Shown piece after piece: positions 34,078 through 42,932 of a stretch of 64,000 bases of DNA. Under the pieces are notes generated by a model. That model had not been told where the DNA came from and did no database searches. It saw only the letters and a list, made by a program, of their open reading frames with translations. Both the position numbers and the translations under genes were made by a program. The stretch is taken from assembly GCA_028687585.1 (NCBI GenBank), contig JAQTZV010000024.1:1-64000 (forward strand). The letters run 5' to 3'. The first letter of the stretch is position 1; each line of letters starts with the position of its first letter. This DNA is from Desulfuromonadaceae bacterium. Lineage in GTDB: Bacteria; Desulfobacterota; Desulfuromonadia; Geobacterales; Pseudopelobacteraceae.

Positions 34078-35703
34078 TTACAGTTTAAACTGCCGTACCA
34101 GACGTTGCAGCTCTTCAGCATTGCCGTACAGCTGGCTGGCCGCAGTCGCCGATTGATGGGCACCGCTGGCGGTATCCTGAACAACCTGGGTAATCTGCTG
34201 CATGTTGTTGGAAATTTCGCTGGTGGTCGCGGTCTGTTCTTCGGCAGCGGTGGCAATCTGGTTGACCTGGGTGGCGACATCGTTGACCTGATCCAGGATA
34301 TCGCGCAGGGCATCACCCGACTTTGCGGCTTCGACGGTGCCGGCCTCCACCTGCTCAACCCCCTGCTCCATGGCAGCCACAGCGCCCTTTGTTTCACGCT
34401 GAATCGCTTTGATCATTTCGCCGATCTCTTTGGTAGCGCGGGTGGTACGTTCTGCCAACGCGCGGACTTCATCGGCAACTACCGCAAAACCGCGCCCCTG
34501 CTCACCGGCACGGGCCGCTTCAATAGCGGCATTAAGCGCCAACAGGTTGGTCTGATCGGCAATGTCCTCGATGGTTCCGATAATGGCGCCGATCTGGTCG
34601 GAACGTTCGCCCAGGCTTTCAACGGTTTTTGCCGATTCCTGAACTTTCTCGGCAATCTGGCTCATGACCGCTACCGTCCTTTCAACAACGCCGGCGCCAT
34701 TGGTGGCCGACTGTGATGCCCGCTGCGCCCCTTCGGCCGCCATCTGGCAGTTCTGGGCGATATCACCGGAGGTAGCCGACATCTCTTCACCGGCGGTTGC
34801 GACGGTGCCGGCCTGTGCGGCAACTTCTTCGGCACCGGTGGCGATCCGTTCGGCAGTGGTATTAAGCTGGTTGGCGGAGGCTGCTACCTGGGTCGATGTC
34901 GCAGAAATCATGCCGATAATGCCATGCAGCTTCTCGATAAACTGATTGAAGCTGCCGCAGATGGCACCCAGTTCATCGTTGCCGATGTAGGTAAGGCGTT
35001 TGGTCAGGTCCCCTTCGCCCTGGGCGATATCCTTGACCAGATCTTCGATCTGGGTAAGCGGGCGCTTGATGGAGCGGATCAGCAGGGTTACCATGACCAG
35101 GACGATGATGAACGAAATTACAATAATTGTGATTGAAATTGTCACGGCATGCTGTTCGTTCGCATCGATCTCATTTTTCACTTTGTTCATCGTCTCGTCG
35201 TTGGCAGCGGCATAGTCAGTAATCTGTTTTTCCGCCTGATGCGTCGCCTCTTTGAACTCCCCAATCGCCTTGTTGGCATCCTGGGGGGAGGTGATTGCGC
35301 CGCTCTTGATCTGGCTGAGAACCTTGGTAAAACCTGCTTCATAGCCCTCTATCGATTTGTTGATGCCCGCCAGCATTTCTTTTTCTTTCGATTCTTTCTC
35401 AAGCTTTTGCAGGGCTGCCATCCGCTTTTTGGCATGCTCACAGGATTCAGACCACTTTTTGGCGTACTCGTCTACCTTGGCAAGATCCGGGATGGCTAAG
35501 AAGGCATCTTTTTCGTAGCGGCGCATCATGTTGATATTGGCGCGCATCCGTTGGGAATACTCGACAATATTTGAGTCCTCCGTGATGATTTTTTCAGCCT
35601 CGGCGCCGATGCTTTTCAGCTCGTACATACCGAATCCACCCAGCAGCAGCAGAAAGAAAAGACATGTCCCGAATCCCGCAGTTAACCGTGTTCCGATTTT
35701 CAT
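34078..35703 (-). CDS. Methyl-accepting chemotaxis protein
   Basis: This 541-residue receptor has a first membrane helix ([13 protein letters not shown], residues 14-30), a periplasmic four-helix-bundle sensor of about 160 residues, a second membrane helix ([19 protein letters not shown], about 190-210), a HAMP linker and a long signalling domain with the conserved tip ([34 protein letters not shown]). The C-terminus lacks a CheR-tethering pentapeptide. Stimulus unknown. It probably works with the adjacent CheW. Confidence 0.95.
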   Translation of the reverse strand: MKIGTRLTAGFGTCLFFLLLLGGFGMYELKSIGAEAEKIITEDSNIVEYSQRMRANINMMRRYEKDAFLAIPDLAKVDEYAKKWSESCEHAKKRMAALQKLEKESKEKEMLAGINKSIEGYEAGFTKVLSQIKSGAITSPQDANKAIGEFKEATHQAEKQITDYAAANDETMNKVKNEIDANEQHAVTISITIIVISFIIVLVMVTLLIRSIKRPLTQIEDLVKDIAQGEGDLTKRLTYIGNDELGAICGSFNQFIEKLHGIIGMISATSTQVAASANQLNTTAERIATGAEEVAAQAGTVATAGEEMSATSGDIAQNCQMAAEGAQRASQSATNGAGVVERTVAVMSQIAEKVQESAKTVESLGERSDQIGAIIGTIEDIADQTNLLALNAAIEAARAGEQGRGFAVVADEVRALAERTTRATKEIGEMIKAIQRETKGAVAAMEQGVEQVEAGTVEAAKSGDALRDILDQVNDVATQVNQIATAAEEQTATTSEISNNMQQITQVVQDTASGAHQSATAASQLYGNAEELQRLVRQFKL

Positions 35704-36247
35704 TTACATCCTCCCTGATTAGTTTTTTTTGCCGCAGTTGTTCCGCAAGCGGAGTGTATGAGCCACAAATGATCAGAATAGTCTGTTTATGCCAATAACT
35801 CTGATGCAAGAAAGCAAATAGTCTGAATCCTGAATGTACCATCAATTGAGTTCTTGTCAACGTCGGGGGGAGATATTTTTTTTAAAAAAGGCTCTCTGAA
35901 ATACGGGGTGGAAAAGGGTTACATCTTTCCGTTTCGATAAAAACCGGTAATGTGGAAATGTCCACGCCGTAGTTGCTTATTTCAGTTGATTCTGGTGCCT
36001 GTGAAATTACTTTTGAGAAAACGTAAGTATCATTGGCTTCAAAGGCTCGTTTGTTGTGCCTGGGCTTCTCTTCATATAGCTTGTGAGTCCCCTTCGTGTC
36101 GAGAAGCTTGGCCCTGCGGACTTCATGATGCATAGACAGACCTGATAATCATATAAAAGGCACCCCGTTGTTTAAAGCCTCTCCGTAAAGGTGTCGGTGA
36201 ACTCAAATTCTCAATAGTTGAGTATCGATCATCTTAACAACATTTAC
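35704..36247. other. No supported gene
   Basis: This is the region upstream of the receptor gene and downstream of the MgtC-like gene. A minus-strand frame at 35882-36133 has no ribosome site or recognisable domain. The receptor promoter may lie near 35830-35860 (a minus-strand TTGACA is at about 35853-35858), but I see no good -10 partner. Confidence 0.4.
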
Positions 36248-36940
36248 TCAGCCACCGGCGAGTGAAATGTTGAATTCGATTATATCTCTTGATTTCAAAA
36301 GCGAGTCCTTTAATTTTTCAAAGTTTTTTTTGTCTGTAGTCCGAACGGTCATGCGACATTCCAGGCGTTCTCCTTTATCCAATAAGCTGTAACTCAGATT
36401 GGCAACAGAGAATCCATTTGCAGCAAGCAATTCGTTGATTTGTGCTTCGGTCATCACATTATTGCGATTAAAGAGAAGAGAGTGATTTGCAAAAATCTGA
36501 GAAGGCATCAAATTTTCAATTCTCCTGAATAAAGATAATGCTCCAAGCGTAAGGAGGGAAGCTATGACGACAGCACGGTAAAAACCAACACCTGCGAGAA
36601 TGCCAATAGCCGCAGTTATCCAGATGGAAGCTGCCGTGGTTAACCCACGTACAGTAAGCCCTTCACGCATGATTACGCCAGCTCCAAGGAAACCGATACC
36701 CGTCATTACACCTTGAGCCATCCTGGTCGGGTCAATCCGAACTGTCTCCAATGATGCTCCGGCGAACCACTTGCTTTGATACATGGTCACCAGCATGAGG
36801 AGGCTCGAAGCTAAGCATACAAGGGTGTGAGTTCTGAAGCCGGCGGGGCGGCCATGATAACTCCGCTCAAGACCGATAAGTCCCCCGGCAATGGTCGCAA
36901 CAATGAGGTGCGTAAAAATTGTGAGCCATTCTCTATCCAT
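36248..36940 (-). CDS. MgtC/SapB-family membrane protein
   Basis: This 230-residue protein matches MgtC/SapB: four or five membrane helices with the signatures GGLIGLERSYHGRPAGFRTHTLVCLASSLLM (split here as the R-HGR-AG-RTH loop), GVMTGIGFLGAGVIMREG and GLTTAASIWITAAIGILAG. A soluble C-terminal ACT-like part (about 155-230) follows, as in MgtC proper. Family members affect Mg2+ homeostasis and ATP synthase activity; the exact role here is unknown. GAGAGG precedes the ATG. It appears to stand alone. Confidence 0.88.
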   Translation of the reverse strand: MDREWLTIFTHLIVATIAGGLIGLERSYHGRPAGFRTHTLVCLASSLLMLVTMYQSKWFAGASLETVRIDPTRMAQGVMTGIGFLGAGVIMREGLTVRGLTTAASIWITAAIGILAGVGFYRAVVIASLLTLGALSLFRRIENLMPSQIFANHSLLFNRNNVMTEAQINELLAANGFSVANLSYSLLDKGERLECRMTVRTTDKKNFEKLKDSLLKSRDIIEFNISLAGG

Positions 36941-37224
36941 GACAAGAACCTCTCTTTACTGACTATTTAATGCCGTTATTATGAGAAATTATGCTGTCAG
37001 TCTGTCACTGTTGAGTTTTCTGGTCAAGCATTGTCCGCTTTATTTCGCGGGGATTCTCCCAAGAATGCTGGTCGGATTCATCCGGAGTTTGCACATTCGC
37101 TCTTGTCGATCTATTTTCCCAGTTTTTCCTTTTGGTCCTCTTGACGTTTTCAATGATCTTGTACGCTAATCAATATCCGAAATAGAAGATTTTTGTCTTA
37201 TTTCTGATATATTGTGAGGCGATC

Positions 37225-37563
37225 ATGCGCATTAGGAAAGCGTTTCTGAACAGAAAGCTGCTGTTAGCTGTCTTGTTGACGATACCTATCCTTATGACCA
37301 TTGGGGGGATGCGGACGCCAAACACCGCCAATCTTAATGAATTAAGGCCACATATACGTTACTGCGCGTTAAGTGAAGTCAAGCAAAAAACCGTCGAAAA
37401 GCGGAATTACGAAGATTGTCACAATCCTGAAATATACTTGCAAACGGTATTACAAAATCCCCTTCTGACGATTCGTTATATCCCCGTTCAATTTTTACGA
37501 CCACATGACAAAGCCGCCACACTTTTTTTTCCTTCCAGAGCTCCTCCCGTATTTCACGCCTGA
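37225..37563 (+). CDS. Small hypothetical exported protein
   Basis: This 112-residue frame begins with a basic stretch and one hydrophobic helix (KLLLAVLLTIPILMTIGG, residues 12-29), fitting a signal peptide or membrane anchor. The rest is polar, with two Cys (YCALS, YEDCHN) and a Pro-rich end (FFPSRAPPVFHA). I recognise no domain. Support is limited to a possible ribosome site (GTGAGG) and an export-like start, and the surrounding DNA is full of relics, so it may not be a functional gene. Confidence 0.4.
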   Translation: MRIRKAFLNRKLLLAVLLTIPILMTIGGMRTPNTANLNELRPHIRYCALSEVKQKTVEKRNYEDCHNPEIYLQTVLQNPLLTIRYIPVQFLRPHDKAATLFFPSRAPPVFHA

Positions 37564-37746
37564 CATTTGTGGCTTATTCCATATTGCTTAAAGTGTAGCA
37601 ACTTGAGGTTGCGGTAATACGCTAAGTTGCGCTGAATATAACGATTACGCTGCAAACACGGCTTGCGCTGCATGCTGAAGAATACGCTCACGGCAACTTT
37701 TTCCATGGCCGTGCTGAATGAATGACCAATAAGGTGAAGTGTAACT

Positions 37747-37926
37747 ATGAATCTGGAAGAGATTAAAGCAATCGCACAACAGCTCAGTATCAAGGTGAGC
37801 AAGATGAAATAGGCTGAACTGGTGCAGGACATCCAGAGTGCCGAGGGGAATGAGCAATGTTTTGAGGTCGGAAAGTCCACGTCATGCGGTCAAAGTGAAT
37901 GTAGTTGGTGCGAAATCTGTTCATGA
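37747..37926 (+). pseudogene. SAP-like small Cys-rich protein with in-frame TAG
   Basis: The frame reads MNLEEIKAIAQQLSIKVSKMK, then TAG at 37810-37812, then AELVQDIQSAEGNEQCF...CGQSECSWCEIC and TGA. It matches a small family (about 60 residues) with a SAP-like helix pair (GIKPGKMKKAELI, IQ-AEGN) and a short Cys-rich tail. TAG replaces a Lys codon, a one-base change from AAG. Start codon, AAGGTGA ribosome site and the remaining frame are intact, so the nonsense change is probably recent. Confidence 0.7.
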
Positions 37927-37970
37927 AATTTTCCTTGTCTCTTAAATCTCAATGAAAAAGGAGAAACCTT

Positions 37971-38802
37971 ATGCAGTGGTTCAATAACATGAAGATCGGT
38001 ACGAGGTTGGGTGCGGTGTTCGGAGTGGTACTTTTCCTATTACTTACAGTAGCAGCTACGGGATACCGATAACGCCATGCAGACGGAAAAAATATCCATA
38101 AAAAGTGCTGTTGATGCCAAGGAAGGAGGCAAGGCGGTTGTTGAGACTGTTGCCGCCATGAAGGAGATCGCCACAAAGATCAGCATCATTGAAGAAATAG
38201 CCCGCCAGACCAACCTGCTGGCCCTGAACGCCGCCATTGAAGCGGCCCGCGCCGGTGAACATGGCAAGGGGTTTGCCGTAGTCGCCTCCGAAGTCCGGAA
38301 GTTGGCTGAGCGGAGTCAGTCGGCAGCCGGAGAAATATCCAGCCTCTCCACTCGCAGTGTGGCAGTTGCCGAGCAGGCCGGTGACATGTTGACCAAGATG
38401 GTGCCTGACATCCAGCGCACCGCAGAACTGGTGCAGGAGATCACCGCTGCCAGCAAAGAGCAGGATACCGGCGCCGAGCAGATCAACAAGGCCATCCAGC
38501 AGTTGGACCAGGTTATCCAGCAGAACGCCTCGGCCTCCGAAGAGATGGCTTCCACCTCCGAAGAACTCTCCAGTCAGGCCGATCTGTTGAAAGATTCGAT
38601 CAGCTTCTTCCAGATCGACAGCAGCGGTTCCCGGCAGCCTGGCCGCGACGTGCAGCTTCCGCAACACAGGGCGCAGGTGGCGCACATCGGCCGCAAAGCC
38701 GTAATAGCCCCTGAGAAAAAAGTGGCCAGAGGCGGTATTCATCTCCAGTTGGAAGCAAAGAGAGGGGCTGACCAGATTGTCGATGAATTCGAAAAGTACT
38801 AG
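37971..38802 (+). pseudogene. Chemoreceptor gene with large internal deletion
   Basis: A good ribosome site (AAAAAGGAG) and start give MQWFNNMKIGTRLGAVFG and a membrane helix, then TAA at 38070-38072. One base out of frame, at 38067, the text resumes as [21 protein letters not shown] followed by a complete receptor signalling domain ([33 protein letters not shown]) to 38802. Roughly 250-300 codons (sensor, second helix, HAMP) are gone. The 3' part has no ribosome site of its own. It lies 10 bases before a cheW gene, as an intact receptor would. Confidence 0.85.
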
Positions 38803-38812
38803 GGAGGGGGGC

Positions 38813-39301
38813 ATGAGCGTATCAGCAATAACTGAAGCAACTCAGTACTTGACATTCAAGCTGGACGAAGAGGTTTTTGCCCTCGACGTGTCCAAGGTCA
38901 AGGAGATACTGGAATACACCACCGTCACCAAGGTGCCCCAGACCCCGGATTTCATGCGGGGTGTCATTAATCTACGTGGAAGCGTTGTGCCGGTGATTGA
39001 CCTCCGCCTGAAATTCGGGATGACCGTAACCGAGCAGAGCATTAATACTTGTATCATAGTTGCTGAAGTTGATATGGAGGGTGAAACCATTCTTCTCGGC
39101 GCACTGGCGGACTCGGTGCAGGAGGTGAACGAGATGGAACCGGAGCAGATCGAAGCCGCGCCCCATATCGGCACCCGCCTTAACACCGACTTCATCAAGG
39201 GGATGGGGAAGCAAGATAACTACTTTGTGATGATACTGGATATCGACAAGGTGTTCAGTTCAGATGATCTGGCAGGCATTCAAAGTTCTGATATGCCATG
39301 A
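38813..39301 (+). CDS. cheW: Chemotaxis coupling protein CheW (second copy)
   Basis: This 162-residue CheW has the full family pattern: YLTFKLDEEVFALDVSKVKEIL, MRGVINLRGSVVPVIDLRLKF, LGALADSVQEVNEM and YFVMILDIDKVFS. The ATG at 38813 follows AGGGAGGGGG. It lies 10 bases after the deleted receptor gene, so its native partner has been lost; it may still serve other receptors in trans. A terminator follows about 100 bases downstream. Confidence 0.93.
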   Translation: MSVSAITEATQYLTFKLDEEVFALDVSKVKEILEYTTVTKVPQTPDFMRGVINLRGSVVPVIDLRLKFGMTVTEQSINTCIIVAEVDMEGETILLGALADSVQEVNEMEPEQIEAAPHIGTRLNTDFIKGMGKQDNYFVMILDIDKVFSSDDLAGIQSSDMP

Positions 39302-39406
39302 AATATGATAAATTTTATGGCCCCTGAGGCCGGCTTAGTGACTTTTTTCGTGCAAGCTATTTCAACCGTGCATCTCCTGCTACAATAAGATTACCTTTTT
39401 TCATTT

Positions 39407-39445
39407 GCCCCGTATCCGCTTTAGTAGGGATGCGGGGCCTTTTTG
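39407..39445 (+). terminator. Rho-independent terminator
   Basis: GCCCCGTATCC (39407-39417) pairs with GGGATGCGGGGC (39427-39438) and is followed by CTTTTTG. It ends the second cheW transcript. Confidence 0.8.
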
Positions 39446-39671
39446 TACGTACCGCCAAAAGATTACGCTTGAATAGCTCCTTCATTTATTGAGTTGACTC
39501 TCATGGAAGAGGGAAATATGTAAGTCCTCAACAAAGACTTATTACGAATACCATAATGAATCACTCCACAGCAAGCTACTGGGCATCACAAATTCAGGCG
39601 TATATCTCGACCATTATTCGTTTAGGAAATAACGGTTACCTTTTCAGTTTCCACTCCCAAATTCTGAGACC

Positions 39672-39708
39672 AGAAAAAAAAGGACCCCCCTGAGGGAATC
39701 CCTTTTTT
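39672..39708 (-). terminator. Terminator of the TPR gene
   Basis: Read on the minus strand, AAAAGGGATTCCC is followed by a short loop, GGGGGGTCC and a run of T. It begins just after the stop codon of the TPR-protein gene. Confidence 0.7.
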
Positions 39709-40449
39709 CTACCGTTTGCCGCCCATGCGCCGCTGCATGCGGCCACCCATTGATGCCATCTGGTACTTCTGGAGAGCGCCGAGGCTTTCCAAGTGGAACT
39801 GGAACCAGAGATCCCCATACGCCCGCATGTTCATTTTTTTGCCGTTTTGAAGGGATTCCAGCAGATCCTTTAACTTTTCATCACCCGGGTTTTTTTTGAG
39901 GCCTTTGGTAAGGAGCTCCCTGGCTTTATCCGCCTCCCCGCTCTCATTCATGCAATATGCATACAGAGCCCAGAGCAGTGATTCTTTGCTGTTCCATTGC
40001 ACCGCTTTTTCAAAGGTGCTGATCATCTTGTCCTTCTTCTGGCGCTTCATGTAAGAAACGGCCAGCATGGCGGTGGCGGCCCAGTTTTTAAAGAACGATT
40101 TTTCCAGATGCGGGAAGGCATTCGAGAAATCCCGCTTCATATAATATATCATACCGATCTGTGATTCGAGCTGCCCTTCGACATACAACTGCCATTTGCT
40201 GTACTGGAGCGCATCCTTCAGCTCGCGGATCGCTTTTTCAAAGCGTGGCGGCTGCGCCTGCAGGTCTTTGCCGGCTGCCTCTATGGAGGCCATAACCTTC
40301 TTCATGGTTATTTTCGAGAAAATAACAAACACAAGGCCGAAGATGATAAAGGCGGCGATCAGTGAGCCCCACCAGGGAAGCTGGAGGACAAAAATCATTA
40401 TCAGCAGCACGGCAACTGAAGCAGCTGCTGAGATCAAGAGGTTATACAT
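39709..40449 (-). CDS. Membrane-anchored TPR protein
   Basis: This 246-residue protein has two N-terminal membrane helices (LLISAAASVAVLLIMIFVL and LIAAFIIFGLVFVIF), then tetratricopeptide-like helical repeats (about residues 70-200; LYVEGQLESQIGMIYYMKRDFSNAFPHLEK, ESLLWALYAYCMNESGEADKARELL). The C-terminal tail is rich in Met, Gly and Arg (MASMGGRMQRRMGG). Such proteins act as scaffolds in the envelope; its partners are unknown. AAGGAA precedes the ATG. A terminator follows directly. Confidence 0.75.
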   Translation of the reverse strand: MYNLLISAAASVAVLLIMIFVLQLPWWGSLIAAFIIFGLVFVIFSKITMKKVMASIEAAGKDLQAQPPRFEKAIRELKDALQYSKWQLYVEGQLESQIGMIYYMKRDFSNAFPHLEKSFFKNWAATAMLAVSYMKRQKKDKMISTFEKAVQWNSKESLLWALYAYCMNESGEADKARELLTKGLKKNPGDEKLKDLLESLQNGKKMNMRAYGDLWFQFHLESLGALQKYQMASMGGRMQRRMGGKR

Positions 40450-40496
40450 CGGTGATTCCTTTCATTATGCGTGGCTATGGTATGGGATAAACGGAG

Positions 40497-41993
40497 TCAG
40501 CTTTTAGATTCAGCGGGGGTCATTTCACCGTTCTTTTCGGTAAACTTTGCGATAATAATGCGTCGACCCGGTTTGAGGGCAACTTTTACTTTCAGGTTGT
40601 TCCAGGCGGAAAGCAGTTTTGTCGATACATTGAAGCGTTTGGACAGTGCCGAGAGAGTATCACCGCTTTTTATCGTGTAATATTTTGCGTAACTTCCCTT
40701 AGCAGATGCCGCCTGTACCGTGCGACCTTCATGGCTGAAATCGACGGTCTGTTTGACCGGCACGAGCAGCGATTTTCCGGCTATGCGACTTTTCACATTC
40801 AGGCCGTTAAGCTCTGCCAACGTCGCAGGGGAGGTGTTGAATCGCCGCGCGACACTTTTGAGGGAGTCTTTTTTGCGCGCCTTATAGCGGCTGTACAGAA
40901 CGCGTTCAGTAAAACGCTGATTTTCAGGAACCTTCACATATTCGGTTTCGAATTGCTGTTTGCTCCCTTTGGGGATTTTGAGCAGGTAGTCTGGATAGTT
41001 AGGCGGAGTGCACCAGTGACGCAGGTCCGGATTCAACTCCTTGATCGATTCGTAGGTCGTGCCGCTCAACTTTGCCGCCAGATCGAGGTTGGTGCGGGAA
41101 GGTATTGTGACGGTGTCGTACTCGATCGGTGTCAGATAGGCGATGTCGGTGAAGCCGTAGCGGGCAGGTTCTTTGGCAATGATGGCAGCAGCCAGAAGCT
41201 TTGGCACGTATTCTTTGGTTTCGCGTTTCAGATATGAGCCCTGGGCAATTTCCCAAAAGTCGTTGGTGTTGTACATGCTGATGGCACGTAGAATTTTATT
41301 TTCACCGGCGTTGTAACCGGCTGTTGCCAGGTACCAGTCACCGTTAAACATGCCATAGAGCTCTTTCAGGTACAATGCCGCAGCCGTTGTTGCTTTGACA
41401 GGATCTTTGCGTTCATCGATCCATTGGTCGATCCGGAGGTCATAATGCCGCCCCGTTTCGGAAATGAACTGCCACGGACCGACAGCATTGGCCCAGGACT
41501 GGGCGTGCATCTGAAAGCCGCTCTCGATCATTGCGACATACACCAGATCTTCCGGCATCCCTTCGCGCTTCAGAATATCTTTCATCATCGGGATATAGCG
41601 GGCCGAGCGCGATAACCATTTCGAGAATGACGCTTTGCCGCTGGTTTGGAAGTAGTAAAGGAAATATTCAACTTTACTGTTCAGTGTTAACGGGATATCG
41701 GAAATCGGCAGGTCGGCTTCAGGCGGTTCAAGTTCACTCTCTTCGTCACCGGAAGCGCGCAACTCTTCAAGAGAAAAAATAGCAGCAACAGGTGCAGTCG
41801 CCACGGGACCTATCGAGTTCTGATCGCCAAAAGAGGCAAGCGCCGGTATCTCGTTTGCTCCGGGCGGCAGGGCATTTGGCCGGGTCAACTCGGCCAGCAG
41901 CGGCTGTATCGGCTCCATGGCGGTTGCCGGGAGGGCATAGATCAGCCCGGCAAACAGTATAAAAATATATGTACGAATGGTGTGTCGAATCAT
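40497..41993 (-). CDS. mltD: MltD-like lytic transglycosylase with LysM domains
   Basis: This 498-residue exported protein cleaves peptidoglycan glycan strands. A signal peptide (TYIFILFAGLIYALPATA) is followed by a spacer, an SLT catalytic domain with Glu in AMIESGFQMHAQSWANAVGPWQF and YNAGENKIL (the E-S and N-A-G motifs), a middle domain and two LysM cell-wall-binding repeats (KKDSLKSVARRFNTSPATLAELN; YTIKSGDTLSALSKRFNVSTKLLSAWN). The frame extends to a TTG at 42032, but a consensus promoter overlaps that stretch and the ATG at 41993 begins a proper signal peptide. No ribosome site is visible. Confidence 0.92.
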   Translation of the reverse strand: MIRHTIRTYIFILFAGLIYALPATAMEPIQPLLAELTRPNALPPGANEIPALASFGDQNSIGPVATAPVAAIFSLEELRASGDEESELEPPEADLPISDIPLTLNSKVEYFLYYFQTSGKASFSKWLSRSARYIPMMKDILKREGMPEDLVYVAMIESGFQMHAQSWANAVGPWQFISETGRHYDLRIDQWIDERKDPVKATTAAALYLKELYGMFNGDWYLATAGYNAGENKILRAISMYNTNDFWEIAQGSYLKRETKEYVPKLLAAAIIAKEPARYGFTDIAYLTPIEYDTVTIPSRTNLDLAAKLSGTTYESIKELNPDLRHWCTPPNYPDYLLKIPKGSKQQFETEYVKVPENQRFTERVLYSRYKARKKDSLKSVARRFNTSPATLAELNGLNVKSRIAGKSLLVPVKQTVDFSHEGRTVQAASAKGSYAKYYTIKSGDTLSALSKRFNVSTKLLSAWNNLKVKVALKPGRRIIIAKFTEKNGEMTPAESKS

Positions 41994-42003
41994 AGGGACG
42001 GGA

Positions 42004-42032
42004 AGTATAACGGAAGCAATGCTGAAAGTCAA
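42004..42032 (-). promoter_or_regulatory. Consensus sigma70 promoter for mltD
   Basis: On the minus strand TTGACT (42032-42027), a 17-base spacer and TATACT (42009-42004) form a near-consensus promoter. Only ten bases separate the -10 box from the mltD ATG, so the transcript should start within about 3 bases of the start codon: a leaderless or nearly leaderless mRNA. Confidence 0.65.
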
Positions 42033-42111
42033 TGATACGAAAACTCTTGATGGGTGGGCTTTTGCAGCGCAATGCTCCGTTTGGCGGGAGGTTTGATGGC
42101 GTTCGAGTTGA

Positions 42112-42136
42112 CAAAAAAGAGCCCACCGGAGTGGGC
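42112..42136 (-). terminator. Terminator of the DUF948-YtxH unit
   Basis: GCCCAC-CGGA-GTGGGC (42121-42136) followed on the minus strand by TCTTTTTT. It lies just downstream of the ytxH-like gene and just upstream of the mltD promoter, insulating the two units. Confidence 0.85.
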
Positions 42137-42158
42137 ACTTTTTGCTGGTGTTTGATTA

Positions 42159-42464
42159 CTACTGCGCCGGAGTGCGCTCCTTTTGCATTGCCTCGCGACC
42201 GGCTTCAATAGCGGAAGCCAGAACAGATTTTTTATCTGCGAATGTTTCTTTGCCGTCTTCAACGGCAGTTTTGATTTTTTCCTGTGCTTCCTTGGCGTAC
42301 TCTTTTATTTTGTCGACAGCGTCCTCAGTAAGATCAAGGATGTTTTCGCGCATTTCACGACCACTTTTGGGTGCGTACAGCAGAGCCAATCCTGCTCCGA
42401 TTGCTGCTCCTGCTACAAATGATACCAATACAGTTCCGGCTGATACTTCACAATTGTCTGACAT
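42159..42464 (-). CDS. YtxH-domain protein
   Basis: This 101-residue protein has the YtxH pattern: a glycine-rich membrane helix (VLVSFVAGAAIGAGLALLYAPKSGREMRE, residues 11-39) followed by an amphipathic, coiled-coil-like tail rich in Lys, Glu and Ala. The family is linked to envelope stress in Gram-positive bacteria, but its function is not established. GGGAGG precedes the ATG at 42464. It starts 2 bases after the DUF948 gene, so both are translated together. Another YtxH protein is at 63235. Confidence 0.8.
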   Translation of the reverse strand: MSDNCEVSAGTVLVSFVAGAAIGAGLALLYAPKSGREMRENILDLTEDAVDKIKEYAKEAQEKIKTAVEDGKETFADKKSVLASAIEAGREAMQKERTPAQ

Positions 42465-42466
42465 GA

Positions 42467-42862
42467 TTACATACCTCCCCTTTTTTTTAGATACCGATCC
42501 AATATATATTTTCCTGCTGCCCTGGCGCCGGTTGTCCACACCGAAGAGGCGGTAACAACGCTGCTGACAACACCAACCGCTCGATTAATAGTGCGAAGAT
42601 TACGGCCGGACTCCCCGAGTGCTGACATTAAACATATTACATCCTCGGTGTGCTCGGCAACACCACCACTGACGGTTTTCAGCTCCGTAAGTACGCTGGT
42701 CAACTCCTGCAGCGTCGGCTGCAACTCCCCTTTGACCATATCAGCCAACTCCCCGACCGAAGCGGCGGTACGCTTGATGGTAAGGAGGGTCGGAATCAGC
42801 GTCAGTACCAGAACGCAGATTGCGACAGCTATGATTATCAGGGCAACTCCGGTCAACGGCAT
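42467..42862 (-). CDS. DUF948 membrane protein
   Basis: This 131-residue protein matches DUF948: one N-terminal membrane helix (ALIIIAVAICVLVLTLIPTLL), then a helical region with methyl-carrier-like heptads (AASVGELADMVKGELQPTLQELTSVLTELKTV) and a second hydrophobic patch (VGVVSSVVTASSVW). The ATG at 42862 follows GGAGGTCACTA; the longer frame to 42913 is not used. DUF948 and YtxH genes often pair. The function is unknown. Confidence 0.78.
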   Translation of the reverse strand: MPLTGVALIIIAVAICVLVLTLIPTLLTIKRTAASVGELADMVKGELQPTLQELTSVLTELKTVSGGVAEHTEDVICLMSALGESGRNLRTINRAVGVVSSVVTASSVWTTGARAAGKYILDRYLKKRGGM

Positions 42863-42932
42863 TAGTGACCTCCAGTAGAAAAATAAAAAATTCTTATGGC
42901 GAGTATAGAGCAATTCGGGAAAATTTCAACGC

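Noticed and set aside
35882..36133. Minus-strand open frame of 83 codons
   Set aside because: No ribosome site, no domain and no hydrophobic or repeat pattern; probably chance.
37810..37812. TAG read as pyrrolysine or suppressed stop
   Set aside because: The site corresponds to an ordinary Lys position of a small family and no pyrrolysine machinery is visible; a point mutation is simpler.
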